DNA from: Archaeoglobus sp. JdFR-24
GTDB taxonomy: Archaea > Halobacteriota > Archaeoglobi > Archaeoglobales > Archaeoglobaceae
Assembly: GCA_002011215.1 (NCBI GenBank)
Contig: MTML01000029.1
Location: 1 to 9,358 of the forward strand
Length of the DNA: 9,358 bases
Reading direction: 5' to 3'
Below, piece after piece: positions 1-5,967 of the stretch (its first letter is position 1; each line of letters begins with the position of its first letter). The position numbers were made by a program, and so were the translations under genes. The notes below the pieces were generated by a model. It was not told the origin of the DNA. It was given only the letters and a program-made list of their open reading frames with translations, and did not search any database.

Positions 1-108
1 AACATGGAGGCTTTAGCCATGTTGGAGGAAAGAATTATTGAAGAATTGGCTGGAGAATTAGTTAAAGCAGAGAATGAGCGAATACCTATTCAACCGATAA
101 CTAGGTGA
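1..108 (+). CDS. Short or truncated reading frame at the left edge; possible hydratase N-terminus relic
   Basis: This frame is open from the window edge and ends at TGA 106-108. An ATG at 19-21 is preceded at a good distance by GGAGG (6-10), so translation could start inside the window and give only 29 residues: MLEERIIEELAGELVKAENE, then RIPIQPITR. The pattern of a helix rich in Glu and Leu followed by 'A-E-x-E-R-x-P-I-x-P-[IL]-T' resembles the first 30 residues of 2-keto-4-pentenoate hydratase/fumarylacetoacetate-type proteins, which then continue with a Tyr-Pro-Asp-like segment. Here the frame stops exactly at that point, and I see no continuation in the other frames. It could therefore be a decayed N-terminal stub. 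Alternatively it is the genuine C-terminus of a gene entering from the left, with the internal GGAGG being chance. The family assignment is weak; only the open frame and the ribosome-binding-site-like sequence are directly visible. Confidence 0.4.
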   Translation, partial: NMEALAMLEERIIEELAGELVKAENERIPIQPITR

Positions 109-180
109 CAGGATTGAAAATATCTGAAAGAGTAGATAGTGTAATCTCCTCAACATATCAGACTACTTTAACTTTACACT

Positions 181-213
181 TATTGATATCTCTAACATAT
201 TGGTATCTCTAAC
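181..213. repeat. Two near-identical 16-bp direct repeats
   Basis: TATTGATATCTCTAAC (181-196) is followed one base later by TATTGGTATCTCTAAC (198-213), with one mismatch and a period of 17. It lies in the intergenic space between the plus-strand frame ending at 108 and the convergent minus-strand peptidase ending at 338. No gene is visible in 109-337. The role is unknown; a simple slippage duplication is the easiest explanation. Confidence 0.75.
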
Positions 214-337
214 TCCAACCTCTACAGAACAAATTCACTTAGCGTTTTCAGGTATGCGAAGCTCCAGAACAGGAGAGAGTGTTTGGCGAAAGTGCAAATC
301 ACGGTAGCCCTGCTAAAGCCTGAAATTATTTTCACTT

Positions 338-1411
338 TCAGACAACAATTTTCCCATTCTTTATTATCGCTTCACTATCGACAAATACATCGGGTTGTTC
401 AATTACAAAATCTACATGAATCGATGCTTCGTTTTTACCCCCAAGATGTATATTCCTTCCTATAGCTATATGCACCGAACCAAAAGCCTTTTCATCGAAT
501 ATACTAAAACCAAGAGTATTTACACCCGGATTCAAGCCGATACCAAACTCAGCTATTCTGTCCTTATCTCCATCAGCCTCCTGAATTAATCTGCAGAATT
601 TATCCTCTCTTTTTTCCGCTTTAAAATTCACGATCCTCCCATTTTCAAAAATTAATTCAAGCCCTTCGATGTTGCCAGTTCTTTGGACAAATAATTTCCC
701 ATCAGCTGAATTTTCTATAGGAGCTACATAGACCTCTCCTGCAGGTATCTCAACTACACACTCTTGCCCAATCGATAAGCACTTTCTGAGAGTTCCCGTC
801 TCAATACCCAGTTCTCTTCCCTCAATACTGAACTTTAAATCCGTCCCCCTTTTATCCCGAATAACGATTATATTTGCATCTCGCAGACTTTTTGCAATTT
901 TATCTCCTAAGCATGTTATTTTTTCATAGTCAACATTTACAGCGTTCACAAAGGCTTTTAAATACTCGTCGTAATTGATTTCTCCCAGTTGGCCTGGTGA
1001 GGGGAGATTCACAAGGAGAGCAGGTTTTTGCGATGCTAATGCATATACATTGCCCCAGAAAGAAAACAGTGCCTCCTTTATATTTTCCAGAACCATATCG
1101 ATATGTGTGTATTGAGAAAGCCATATTATGGTATCCGAATTTAGTATCAATGCTTTTACATGTTCTGGAATTTTAGAGGAGATTTTTATGTTGCTATGGA
1201 GATTTAAGAAAAGAGAGTCATCAAAAGACCACAAAAAGGGCAAGGTTCCGACTTTAAAAGCCTCCAAAGCAAGCAATTCTGCAAAGTTTTTGTTATGCTT
1301 CCCGTGGATAATGAGCAATTTAGTATTCTCTTCAACCAGTGCGGCTTGATTAATAATTGCCTCTGCAGCTTTATGGAGATTAAGTTTTATTTCTTTAATT
1401 TTGTCAACCAT
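338..1411 (-). CDS. M29-family (aminopeptidase T-like) metalloprotein
   Basis: The 357-residue protein has the C-terminal metal-site architecture of the M29 aminopeptidases (AmpS/AmpT, COG2309), a fold shared with the iron enzyme 2,5-dihydroxypyridine dioxygenase NicX. Visible motifs are EIPAGEVYVAPIE (221-233, with the Glu ligand of the G-E-V segment), E-F-G-I-G-x-N-P-G (288-296), FDEKAFGSVHIAIG (305-318, His314) and the paired metal ligands His332/Asp334 in IHVDFV. The N-terminal half is the usual Rossmann-like domain. The length is slightly short of the ~400 residues typical of bacterial members. The Tyr that follows the HIAIG-type His by seven residues in characterised aminopeptidases is not evident; Ile321 and His322 lie there, so substrate and even reaction type are open. 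It is probably a cytoplasmic metal-dependent aminopeptidase. The ATG at 1411 is chosen because AGGTGA precedes it by about four bases, and a TATA-like box lies some 50 bases upstream. Confidence 0.85.
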   Translation of the reverse strand: MVDKIKEIKLNLHKAAEAIINQAALVEENTKLLIIHGKHNKNFAELLALEAFKVGTLPFLWSFDDSLFLNLHSNIKISSKIPEHVKALILNSDTIIWLSQYTHIDMVLENIKEALFSFWGNVYALASQKPALLVNLPSPGQLGEINYDEYLKAFVNAVNVDYEKITCLGDKIAKSLRDANIIVIRDKRGTDLKFSIEGRELGIETGTLRKCLSIGQECVVEIPAGEVYVAPIENSADGKLFVQRTGNIEGLELIFENGRIVNFKAEKREDKFCRLIQEADGDKDRIAEFGIGLNPGVNTLGFSIFDEKAFGSVHIAIGRNIHLGGKNEASIHVDFVIEQPDVFVDSEAIIKNGKIVV

Positions 1412-1460
1412 TATGTCACCTCTATCTGACGGGTTGGGTATCTAACTTAACAGTCTGGCA

Positions 1461-1468
1461 GATATATG
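1461..1468 (-). promoter_or_regulatory. Likely TATA box of the M29 gene
   Basis: On the minus strand this reads CATATATC. Transcription would start about 26 bases downstream, near 1438, leaving a leader of about 27 bases that contains the AGGTGA ribosome binding site. It directly abuts the palindrome at 1469-1487. The placement is inferred from archaeal promoter geometry. Confidence 0.5.
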
Positions 1469-1487
1469 AAGTTGCCGAAGGCAACTT
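1469..1487. promoter_or_regulatory. Perfect 8-bp-arm palindrome next to the M29 promoter
   Basis: AAGTTGCC-GAA-GGCAACTT forms a perfect inverted repeat with a three-base centre. It sits immediately upstream (minus-strand sense) of the TATA-like box, in the position where the BRE element would be, so a dimeric regulator binding here could block or recruit the basal factors. As an alternative, transcribed in the plus direction it is a GC-rich hairpin followed within 15 bases by a T-rich run, which would look like a terminator. No intact plus-strand gene lies upstream, so I prefer the operator reading. Confidence 0.5.
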
Positions 1488-1570
1488 GGGGAAATCTTTG
1501 ATTTCTTTTTTATCTGTTGTTAGGCGATGGCTGACGAATATTATGTGCATTATTATTGCATTTCTATCTC

Positions 1571-2049
1571 TTATAATTGACTTGGAGGTTTAGGATAGGA
1601 GAGATCAAATACGAGTATCCTGATATCAGACAGTCCTGCTGAGTTTGCTAATCCATTGAGGAATAAGTCAATATTTCTGAGGTCGTGTTTTCAGGTTCCG
1701 TGAAATAAGGACCTTTAAAGAACATCACGCAGTAAAGCCCGAAATTGCAACCTTTAGCTCGCATATATGCAGGAAGTTGCTTTAGTGGATCCTCTTAATC
1801 AGGGCTGTGAGCATGCTTAAATTCCACACATACATTAGCGATTTCCCCTGTTTTTAAATATCCTGAAATCTGAAAATCCAGCCGTCGCAATATCAAAAAG
1901 TAAACCTATATTATTGAAAGGACATCTGGCTCCCTCTTTGGTTTTCTTGAAACTATTCGTGAACCTTCGTAAGTAATATCCCAGAAAGCATTATACATGC
2001 CTGCGGTTGCAACTTTATCAGGAATTGATTGTATCGCAAAGGTAACTTC
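1571..2049 (-). pseudogene. Disrupted PD-(D/E)XK nuclease-like gene
   Basis: One minus-strand frame from 2049 carries protein-like sequence through two in-frame stops, TAG at 1906-1908 and TAA at 1795-1797. It then shifts frame once at about 1675-1690 and ends at a natural TAA (1571-1573). The conceptual product runs through IPDKVATAGMYNAFWDITYE, then LDFQISGYLKTG and VCVEFKHA. After that come EDPLKQLPAYMRAKG, FGLYCVMFFKG and, in the shifted frame, GLANSAGLSDIRILVFDLSY. The D…(16)…E-F-K arrangement after an acidic beta strand, plus a following Q-L-x-A-Y helix, is typical of PD-(D/E)XK restriction-type nucleases; the exact family is not recognised. A stop codon (2050-2052) precedes the readable part, so the N-terminus is lost or further scrambled. 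The gene is clearly dead as written. It is transcriptionally aligned with the M29 gene but unrelated to it. Confidence 0.8.
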
Positions 2050-2340
2050 TTAACAAAAATGAGGTAATGAATTATGTGTTATTGTTGGATCAATAACCTT
2101 TCTTCTAACCCAAGCTATTAGTGAGTTTGGAAGGGGCGCAGTCTATATCCGAACGAAGCAGAAAAGTGGATTTCTGTATCTTTTACAGCTTCAAGAAAGA
2201 GGCAAAAGTGATTTACGGATTAAAAAATATGATTCAGTCTATTTAAAGAATTTTTATAGTGATCCTATGGCTGTGACTTTATAGTGATAGTGATCCTATG
2301 GCTGTGACCAACTTGCTGCATAATCCTTAATGTATTCTTA
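2050..2340. other. Gene-free stretch with weak coding traces
   Basis: No intact gene is seen. On the plus strand one frame from about 2109 to TAA 2244-2246 reads protein-like (…SERSRKVDFCIFYSFKKE…VIYGLKN…). A second plus frame over the same bases is also open to TAG 2281-2283 (…VYIRTKQKSGFLYLLQLQ…). Both cannot be real, and neither has a start or ribosome binding site. It may be remnant of a gene broken by the same decay that hit the nuclease-like pseudogene, or chance. Confidence 0.35.
2256..2308. repeat. Perfect 22-bp direct repeat
   Basis: The 22 bases at 2256-2277 (starting ATAGTGATCC, ending GGCTGTGAC) recur exactly at 2287-2308, separated by nine bases (TTTATAGTG). That spacer itself echoes the start of the unit. 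The pair lies about 90 bases upstream of the AAA ATPase gene, in otherwise gene-free sequence. It may be a local slippage duplication, an insertion footprint, or a tandem protein-binding site. Confidence 0.85.
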
Positions 2341-2355
2341 GGTTTGACCCACATG

Positions 2356-2394
2356 TGAGTTAAATTTATTAATTTTTAACTCATACATGAGTTA
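2356..2394 (+). promoter_or_regulatory. Promoter and likely operator of the AAA ATPase gene
   Basis: A TATA-like box, TTTATTAA (2365-2372), is centred 26 bases before the A of the start codon, which predicts a leaderless mRNA; no ribosome binding site precedes the ATG. The 7-base motif TGAGTTA occurs three times: 2356-2362 direct, 2377-2383 inverted, 2388-2394 direct. The first two, extended to TGAGTTAAA/TTTAACTCA, bracket the TATA box. The last two form the palindrome TAACTCAT-AC-ATGAGTTA (2377-2394), which covers the expected transcription start and ends on the first base of the start codon. The layout suggests tight control by a dimeric repressor, possibly autoregulation, but the binding protein is unknown. 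Confidence 0.6.
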
Positions 2395-3698
2395 TGCGTA
2401 AAGGAGAAATAGTTGAGATACTCGTAGACTGGAACTTCTGGGAGAGAGAAGTTGACACCGGTATCCCCAGACCTGAATACGTCCAGAAAATCGAAACGCT
2501 CCTCGGAACCGGTCAAATACTCTTATTAATAGGTGTTAGAAGGGCCGGTAAGTCAACTCTCCTGCTTCAGTTCGCCAAACACCTAATTAAAAAAGGTATA
2601 AACCCAAGAGACATCCTGATTGTGAATTTTGAGGACTATAGGTTTGCAGATGTGTCTGTTCAAACTCTAAAAAAAATCTATGAAACCTACCTTGAAGAGG
2701 TGAAAAAAGGCGATGAAAAACCCTATATTTTTCTTGATGAAGTTCAGAGGGTAAAAGATTGGGAAAGATTTGTAAGAACGTTACATGAGAGAGGAGATGC
2801 TCGAATAATCGTTACAGGCTCAACATCAAAACTCATGAGCGATGAGGTTGCATCAGTACTTACTGGAAGACATGTAAGGCTCTTCGTATACCCCCTTGAT
2901 TTCAAGGAGTTTTTGAGGTTTAAGGACTTCGAAGTAAGAGATGCAGTGGATATGGCTGCAAAAAGGAGAAGTATAAAAAGGCTTTTTAAGGAGTATCTGG
3001 AGTTTGGGGGCTTTCCCAGGGTTGTTCTTGAAAAGGAGAAGAAAACTTTGCTTGCAGAGTACTTTGAGGATGTACTTACAAAGGATGTGGTGGAGAGGTT
3101 CAGGGTAAGAGAAATAACAAAGCTGAAGACCCTGGCCAGATATTATATCACAAACTTTTCCAGCCGGATGACCTTTAACCGTATAAGCAAATTTCTTGAC
3201 ATACCTCTGCACACTGTCGAGAGGTTTTCATACTACCTCGAGAGCACGGGGCTTTTACATTTTGTAAAAAGATTCTCTTACACGCTCAAAGAGCAGGAGA
3301 AAGCTCCGAGGAAGGTTTACTGTGTTGATATGGGCCTGATAAATGTGGCTGGTTTCAGATTTTCTGGCAATTTAGGCAGGCTTGTGGAGAATGCAGTCTA
3401 CATGAAACTCAAAAGATTGCTTGATACACCTCTTGGGAGTGTATATTACTGGGAGCAGAGAGCAGAATTGGACTTCGTAGTATGGGATGGAAGTGCCGTC
3501 AGCCAGCTGATTCAGGTATGCTGGGATGTGGAGAATCCAGAGACCAGGGAAAGGGAAGTAAAAGGATTGATGAGGGCAATGAGGGCTTTTAAGATGAATG
3601 AGGGGGTTATAATTACTGAAGATTATGAAGAGGAAGAGTACGTGGAAGGAAATACTGTAAAGTACATCCCAGCATGGAAGTTTTTCTTAGAAGTCTGA
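2394..3698 (+). CDS. AAA ATPase with C-terminal DUF4143 (nuclease-like) domain
   Basis: This 434-residue protein belongs to the large archaeal family of AAA_14/DUF4143 ATPases. Walker A is GVRRAGKST (47-55) and Walker B is YIFLDEVQRV (111-120, with D115/E116). A sensor-like IIVTGSTS follows at 138-145, then a winged-helix-like segment at about 245-290. The C-terminal region opens with G-x-L-V-E-N (328-333) and continues through YYWEQRAELDFVV (351-363) to QLIQVCWD (371-378). That is a PD-(D/E)XK-like fold in which the usual E-x-K is replaced by Q-V-C, so nuclease activity is doubtful. The family is abundant in archaea and often linked with mobile or defence loci; its cellular role is not established. 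The start is leaderless and lies within a palindrome. The length is normal for the family, and no damage is seen. Confidence 0.92.
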   Translation: MRKGEIVEILVDWNFWEREVDTGIPRPEYVQKIETLLGTGQILLLIGVRRAGKSTLLLQFAKHLIKKGINPRDILIVNFEDYRFADVSVQTLKKIYETYLEEVKKGDEKPYIFLDEVQRVKDWERFVRTLHERGDARIIVTGSTSKLMSDEVASVLTGRHVRLFVYPLDFKEFLRFKDFEVRDAVDMAAKRRSIKRLFKEYLEFGGFPRVVLEKEKKTLLAEYFEDVLTKDVVERFRVREITKLKTLARYYITNFSSRMTFNRISKFLDIPLHTVERFSYYLESTGLLHFVKRFSYTLKEQEKAPRKVYCVDMGLINVAGFRFSGNLGRLVENAVYMKLKRLLDTPLGSVYYWEQRAELDFVVWDGSAVSQLIQVCWDVENPETREREVKGLMRAMRAFKMNEGVIITEDYEEEEYVEGNTVKYIPAWKFFLEV

Positions 3699-3734
3699 TT
3701 AATGAATAGCAAGATTGAGCATTGAGAACTGCTT

Positions 3735-3866
3735 ATGACTATGCAGGGTAGAAATGAACTTAAACAAGAATCAGAAATCCAAAGCATCGCAGGTATGGAC
3801 CATGAGACTTATGATGTAGGTGTGGAACCTCGCTCAGGAGAAACGGTAAATGCCATGTGGGGTTAA
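3735..3866 (+). CDS. Possible small protein of 43 residues, unrecognised
   Basis: An open frame from ATG 3735 (or ATG 3741) to TAA 3864-3866 gives a hydrophilic acidic peptide beginning MTMQGRNELKQESEIQ and ending VEPRSGETVNAMWG. No ribosome binding site precedes it, and no conserved motif is recognised. The composition is loosely like the low-complexity tails found at the ends of IS605-type TnpB proteins, but no TnpB core or element end is visible. It fills most of the 235-base gap between the ATPase and the EVE gene. It may be a relic or chance. Confidence 0.25.
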   Translation: MTMQGRNELKQESEIQSIAGMDHETYDVGVEPRSGETVNAMWG

Positions 3867-3895
3867 AGTATTCAAAAAATAAAAAACAGCAAACA

Positions 3896-3930
3896 TTTAT
3901 AATGAATAAAAGAATATTTTTGCTGGTGAT
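3896..3930 (+). promoter_or_regulatory. Promoter and ribosome binding site of the EVE gene
   Basis: An A-rich run leads into TTTATAAT (3896-3903), a good archaeal TATA box, putting the transcript start near 3925. GGTGAT (3925-3930), complementary to the archaeal 16S rRNA 3' end, lies three bases before ATG 3934. Either the leader is very short, or transcription starts a few bases earlier than predicted. Confidence 0.65.
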
Positions 3931-3933
3931 CTC

Positions 3934-4374
3934 ATGGTGTACTGGCTCTGCATAACCACTGGAGAGAACTGGCAGATAATAAACCAGAAAAACGTATGGG
4001 GAGTTCCCGAGCGCCATAAAAACACCATTGCAAAGGTTAAATCAGGAGATAAGCTTCTGATCTACCTCAAACAGGAAAGAGACAAAGATAAAATCATAGA
4101 ACCCCGAATCGTCGCTGTTTACGAAGCCGTATCAGAAGTCTTCAAAGACTCCAAAAGGATCTTCAAATCCCCGCCGGGGATGGGCAACGAAACCTTTCCG
4201 CTCCGCATAAAGCTGAAACCTGTAAAGATTTTCTCAACGCCAGTAGACTTCAAATCATTAATTCCAAAGCTGAAGTTCATCAAAAACAAAAAGAAGTGGA
4301 CAGGACACTTAATGGGCAAGGCTATGCGAGAGATTCCCGAAGAGGACTTTAAACACATAATGGACTCGGCATGA
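3934..4374 (+). CDS. EVE-domain (PUA-like, UPF0310-type) protein
   Basis: The 146-residue single-domain protein matches the EVE fold. It has an N-terminal [11 protein letters not shown] strand-turn (residues 3-13), then WGVPERH and the [14 protein letters not shown] strand pair. Further on are the [11 protein letters not shown] strand and the closing segment [22 protein letters not shown] domains belong to the PUA superfamily with YTH and ASCH. They are known or proposed to read modified bases in DNA or RNA, such as 5-methyl- or 5-hydroxymethylcytosine, and are often encoded beside modification-dependent restriction systems. Here it stands alone, with its own promoter and a strong ribosome binding site, between a DUF4143 ATPase and degraded genes. 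No fused nuclease is present. Which modification it binds cannot be read from the sequence. Confidence 0.88.
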   Translation: MVYWLCITTGENWQIINQKNVWGVPERHKNTIAKVKSGDKLLIYLKQERDKDKIIEPRIVAVYEAVSEVFKDSKRIFKSPPGMGNETFPLRIKLKPVKIFSTPVDFKSLIPKLKFIKNKKKWTGHLMGKAMREIPEEDFKHIMDSA

Positions 4375-4383
4375 CAAAGAAGA

Positions 4384-4608
4384 GTGCAACTACAGTTTAA
4401 ATCAAAAAACAAATCCATACGACATCTTTTTATGGTTCCAAAGAGTGTAGTGGATGAAATTAACGATGGAAATATAACAGATGATGAATTCCTAATTGTG
4501 GCTAGAGAATTTGCCAAATCAGTATCAGAAAAGGCCAACATGTTATTCAAGAGAAAAGATAAATACGATGATTACATCATTGGCTACTATAAGGTTGAAA
4601 CTATGTGA
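4384..4608 (+). CDS. Small hypothetical protein downstream of the EVE gene
   Basis: The frame opens at GTG 4384, ten bases after the EVE stop, and ends at TGA 4606-4608, giving 74 residues. An internal ATG at 4432 would give 58 residues starting MVPKSVVDEINDG. The protein is charged and mostly helical by composition, with lysine-rich and Tyr/Asp-rich segments near the end (KRKDKYDDYIIGYYK). There is no signal peptide or recognised motif. The ribosome binding site is weak, so translation would depend on coupling to the EVE gene. The frame stays open for 46 codons beyond the stop, up to TAG 4750-4752, so it could also be a truncated piece of a longer decayed gene. No function is assigned. Confidence 0.45.
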   Translation: MQLQFKSKNKSIRHLFMVPKSVVDEINDGNITDDEFLIVAREFAKSVSEKANMLFKRKDKYDDYIIGYYKVETM

Positions 4609-5011
4609 TTCTTCTTTGGATTTTCTCTGATCGTTTTTCATTCCATCCTCAGACTCGATAATGAGCTTAGCGACACTTTAAACCTCAAAGTTCTCAAAAC
4701 ATACCCAAACTATGGTGATTTCAGGGAAAAAACTTCACAAGATAAAAGTTAGAATAAACAATATTATGACAGGGAATATTCAAAATAAGGTGTGTAAAAT
4801 AGAACTCATCTACAAGCCTTCCAAACCAGCGTATGATGCATGAATTCTTTATCCTCCAACTTTCATTGCCATGAGTTCAACACTTTTGGGTATATTTTCA
4901 GCTTGGTTTATGAAGTTCAGAGCCGGCTCGAGAGTTTTATGACATCCTATAATTATTAGTGGTAGTTATGTTGATACTCCTTGATTATGCTTAAGTATTT
5001 CCTAGATAAGT
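4609..5011. other. Gene-free stretch with fragmentary coding traces
   Basis: No intact gene lies here. Directly after the TGA of the small ORF, the same frame runs open to TAG 4750-4752 (…ILRLDNELSDTLNLKVLK…). On the minus strand a separate protein-like fragment lies at 4849-4965 and is listed on its own. The rest shows only short AT-rich frames. Together with the next kilobase it looks like an area of gene decay. Confidence 0.5.
4849..4965 (-). pseudogene. Possible C-terminal gene fragment
   Basis: A minus-strand frame that follows a stop (4966-4968) encodes 38 residues to TAA 4849-4851: LPLIIIGCHKTLEPALNF, then INQAENIPKSVELMAMKVGG. A hydrophobic strand followed by amphipathic helices is what the tail of a folded protein looks like. 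There is no start codon with a ribosome binding site, and the upstream minus-strand sequence is closed. The family is not recognised. It may be chance. Confidence 0.3.
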
Positions 5012-5242
5012 GTATTATGCAAGGCCAATTTGCAGATGCTTGGAAAGGAACTTAAAGAGAGCATACCTTGCACCGTTTTTCACGATCACAGAGATGAGAA
5101 GAGCTAAATAGTCGCATACTCTGGTAGTTATTCTAAGGTCAACTGGCTCTCCTTTGTTGATGTGGCTGTGGTTGATGAGGGTTATGTAGCTGGCGAAGAA
5201 GTGAAAGTCATCTGTGAGATTGAGGAAATTCTTTGGGGATAA
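5012..5242 (+). pseudogene. Disrupted gene fragment with nuclease-like core
   Basis: One plus-strand frame holds clear protein-like sequence interrupted by TAA 5105-5107. Before the stop it reads MLGKELKESIPCTVFHDHRD; after it come AYSGSYSKVNWLSFVDVAVV and EEVKVICEIEE, ending at TAA 5240-5242. From about 5214 the next frame (…RKFFGDKTGEND…) seems to carry the continuation, which indicates a frameshift. The F-V-D-V-A-V-V strand followed after a hairpin by V-I-C-E-I-E resembles the D…E-x-[EK] core of PD-(D/E)XK-like proteins, but the match is loose and the family is not recognised. The N-terminus is missing: the frame is closed by TAG at 5003-5005. The gene cannot make a full protein. Bases 5243-5519 hold no confident feature. 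Confidence 0.6.
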
Positions 5243-5519
5243 AACCGGAGAGAATGATTTTACTATTGGAAATATGCGAGGATATAAGATTATTGAACAG
5301 AGTTATAGTCTGCAAATTGGTTTCGTAGTTCTTTTTCTTGTTATCTTCAAAAATGTATTGAATTCAACACATTTTTCAGTTGAAATTGAACAAAGATTTA
5401 AGTATCAGTTTATGAATCAATTAACTATTACATAACAGCCATAAATCAAAGTAAACAGAAATATTATAAAATTCAAAAAATTACTACTAATCCTGAAAAA
5501 ATTGTCGATTCGCACTTGA

Positions 5520-5653
5520 TGGGATGAGATTACCGATCTGGAGGTTGAGATTCGAGACTTCAAAACTCCCAGAGTAATGTGTCTTATTATGATCCCAACA
5601 CGAGAAGGTTGAAGCTTCTTCAAGATGCAAAGCCTAATTTATATAAGGTTTAG
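5520..5653 (+). pseudogene. C-terminal gene relic with one frameshift
   Basis: The frame at 5520 reads WDEITDLEVEIRDFKTPR. A second frame, entered at about 5575, reads SYYDPNTRRLKLLQDAKPN and then LYKV, ending at TAG 5651-5653. Both pieces look like real protein with balanced composition, and together they imply a single gene end with one frameshift. It may be the tail of the same dead gene as 5012-5242, since strand and order agree, but the intervening 277 bases are too scrambled to connect them. Its last codons overlap the TATA-like box of the mntA-like gene. Confidence 0.45.
5638..5646 (+). promoter_or_regulatory. Likely TATA box of the mntA-hepT pair
   Basis: TTTATATAA is centred 23 bases before ATG 5665 and 29 before ATG 5671. 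Transcription should therefore start on or next to the first codons, and no ribosome binding site is needed or seen. A 6-bp-arm inverted repeat, TTGAAG-CTT-CTTCAA (5609-5623), lies 15 bases upstream and might be an autoregulatory operator. However, both elements also lie within the relic reading frame ending at 5653, so they may be leftovers of coding sequence. Confidence 0.5.
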
Positions 5654-5664
5654 ACATTATCTCT

Positions 5665-5967
5665 ATGGGTATGAGTATGGATGTGTTGAGTATCTTGAAA
5701 AAGCACGAAAAAGAAATAAAGGAAAGGTTTGGCGTAAAGAGAATCGGAGTATTCGGTTCCTTTGCCAGAGGGGAGCAGAAAGAAACAAGCGATATTGATA
5801 TAGTTGTAGAATTTGAGAAACCGAGCTTTGATAACTTTATGGACTTGGCTTTTTATCTTGAAGGGCTGACTGGAAGAAGTGTAGATATTTTGACTCCTGA
5901 GGGTATAAAACACATAAGGATTAAAGAAGTTGCGAATGAGATTATGAGGAGTGTGATCTATGTCTAA
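5665..5967 (+). CDS. mntA: MntA-like minimal nucleotidyltransferase (type VII antitoxin)
   Basis: The 100-residue protein has the complete minimal nucleotidyltransferase core: IGVFGSFARGE (27-37) with the G-S motif at 31-32, the metal-binding pair D43/D45 in SDIDIVVEF, and a third carboxylate, D74, in RSVDILTP. In the MntA/HepT (MNT/HEPN) system this protein neutralises HepT by adding AMP to a tyrosine near the toxin's active site. Starts at 5665, 5671 and 5677 are all possible (MGMSMD…); a leaderless start at 5665 or 5671 fits the TATA-like box. The stop overlaps the next gene's start by eight bases (ATGTCTAA), so the two are translationally coupled. All active-site residues are intact. It may now act without a functional partner, since the adjacent hepT is truncated. 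Confidence 0.88.
   Translation: MGMSMDVLSILKKHEKEIKERFGVKRIGVFGSFARGEQKETSDIDIVVEFEKPSFDNFMDLAFYLEGLTGRSVDILTPEGIKHIRIKEVANEIMRSVIYV

Noticed and set aside
181..213. Start of a CRISPR or iteron array
   Set aside because: There are only two 16-bp copies with a 1-base gap, no spacers, no further copies and no cas or replication gene nearby.
2350..2357. CACATGTG palindrome, also present at 6755-6762
   Set aside because: An 8-base palindrome occurring twice in 9 kb, in unrelated contexts, is not significant.
2853..3212. Minus-strand frame of 119 codons opposite the AAA ATPase
   Set aside because: It is fully contained within a well-supported coding region, with no recognisable domain or start signal.
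3735..3866. Remnant of an IS605-type TnpB C-terminus and insertion-sequence end
   Set aside because: Only a vague compositional likeness is seen. No zinc-finger or RuvC motif, hairpin or terminal repeat is visible.
4119..4550. Minus-strand frame of 143 codons opposite the EVE gene
   Set aside because: The EVE motifs on the plus strand are decisive and the minus frame has no start signal.
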